Assembly: GCA_033239525.1 (NCBI GenBank)
Contig: BSYO01000020.1
Coordinates: 8,614,656 to 8,678,655 of the forward strand
Direction of reading: 5' to 3'
From: Nepenthes gracilis
Taxonomy: Eukaryota; Streptophyta; Magnoliopsida; Caryophyllales; Nepenthaceae
DNA: 64,000 nt
Both the position numbers and the translations under genes were made by a program. The first letter of the stretch is position 1. Each line of letters opens with the position of its first letter. Shown here piece by piece: positions 63,070-64,000 of this stretch. The notes beneath the pieces are model-generated. The model saw only the letters and a program-made list of their open reading frames with translations, ran no database searches and was not told where the DNA came from.

Positions 63070-64000
63070 ATGGCGCCGGTCCTTTGCCCCTCCTCCAGCT
63101 CTCCTCCAAATGCAGCCCCCTCTCAACTCCCTTCAAAATACCGATTCCCTCCCATTTTCCTCCCGTCCCTCCTCTCCCCCTATTCTCCAATCACCACCTA
63201 GCCCCCGCATGCCCTGCTGTTGGGGTTCTACCTCGATGGCTCCCCCCTCCCCCCTTAAATGCCTCTCAACTCATTGATACTGAAATTCCCTCTATTCTTG
63301 CATCTCGTTCCTTCACCTCTAAGTCCAGACACTCATCTGCCTCTGGTACGCCCTCTACCCGTGTTTAGGGTCTTTTCTCTGCCTCCCCCTCTCCCCCAAC
63401 CTTCCAATCTTCTTATGCTAAATCCCTATCTCAGGTTGAGCTCCCTGACCCTGATGTCGTTGCCGGTGTATCCCAAGATGGGCCGGTGCTGTCGTCTCAT
63501 CTCTCAGCGAATTTGGATTGTGTGGATTTTGAATGTGGCTCTTCCGGCCCCGTCCTCTCATCAGATGTTTCTTTCTCTAGTGTTCCGGTTGCCTCAGTTG
63601 CTTTTGCCTTTGCGAACGGAGTTCTGCCGCAGACCAAGTCTCGTTCCCCTTGCCAGAATCCAGTGCCTCCTTCTGGTGGCCTACCGGAGATGATTCACAA
63701 TTCTGTCAGCAATCCTGCTTCCTTGGTGGGGGATTCTTCTCTTTCTTCCTCTACTATCCTCCAGGACTATGTCCAGGTTACTAGTAGAGATGAACCATCT
63801 TGCCCTGGCTCTCAGCCGGCTGCTCCTGTGAATCTCAGTATCTCCCCTGCTTCCGCCATTTCTCTCGGTGCTGCCGCTTGCCCTCTTGGAGTTTCGTGGT
63901 CCTCCGTGGTACAGTAGAATACTCCTGGTGGTAAGTCCTCTCTTAAATTCTTCCCCCTTAAACTGTCTGATGTGGAGAACTCTATCTTGTCCCTCCCATC
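63070..64000 (+). pseudogene. LINE ORF1 N-terminal part, frameshifted
   Basis: Starts at ATG 63070 with MAPVLCPSSSSPPNAAPSQL. It is Ser/Pro-rich with no recognised domain. A stop at about 63199 and frame changes near 63370 and 63700 break it. Near 63920 it reads GGKSSLKFFPLKLSDVENSI, the conserved lead into DUF4283, which lies beyond the right edge. The protein would be the ORF1 RNA-binding component. It aligns throughout with the base-level LINE ORF1 at 55577-56519. Confidence 0.78.

Larger units (their letters stand above)
62981..64000 (+). mobile_element. 5' end of another plus-strand autonomous-type LINE
   Basis: Begins near 62981 with the 5' leader hairpin (62983-63006), then a leader and ORF1. 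It runs off the right edge. The leader and ORF1 start match the base-level minus-strand LINE (56519-56553), so it is placed in the autonomous class, but its ORF2 would lie outside the window. Confidence 0.8.

Overview
The window is plant nuclear DNA that looks entirely repeat-derived. I found no host gene, tRNA, intact rRNA gene or CRISPR array. The plant assignment rests on L1-type LINEs whose ORF1 carries a DUF4283 domain, ORF2 reverse transcriptases ending in a zf-RVT domain, and a Tekay/Del-like Ty3/gypsy element with an initiator-Met-type primer site. I cannot name the species.

Nearly everything is LINE sequence, nested several levels deep. The order can be read because many insertions keep target-site duplications (TSDs) of 12-17 bp. 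The base level from about 15278 to 56553 is one minus-strand autonomous LINE (ORF1 52419-56519, ORF2 17007-52426, 3'UTR 15278-17006). It is split by a plus-strand LINE at its 3' end (from left of the window to 15277) and by inserts at 20293-48127, 48365-52301 and 53684-55560. Inside 20293-48127 sit a 5S-rRNA-headed retroposon (20924-21212), a plus-strand autonomous LINE (21516-33633, itself holding 28478-32685, which holds 29295-29967), and a truncated LINE (34512-46290) whose 3' tail is split by the Ty3/gypsy element (35564-46183).

Region by region: 1-15277 is a plus-strand LINE whose ORF2 end and 3'UTR are interrupted by several LINEs and which contains a head-to-tail duplication (about 5307-8160). 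15278-56553 is the nest described above. 56554-62980 is a mosaic of minus-strand LINE tails, ORF1 pieces and VNTR-like bodies. 62981-64000 is the start of another plus-strand autonomous LINE.

Two classes of LINE coexist. Autonomous copies have ORF1 and an overlapping ORF2. At least five other copies have an ORF1 with a long C-terminal extension followed directly by a 3'UTR, with no ORF2, recalling mammalian HAL1 half-LINEs. Both classes, the SINE-like truncated copies and the 5S chimera end in closely related 3' tails: a GGGG/CCCC mini-hairpin, a longer CTCCAAGT/ACTTGGAG hairpin with covarying pairs, and usually a terminal TTACTTACC-poly(A). The inference is that ORF2 proteins of autonomous copies recognised this tail and mobilised the others in trans. 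All coding regions carry frameshifts or stops or are truncated, so the window is a fossil record and I see no intact element.
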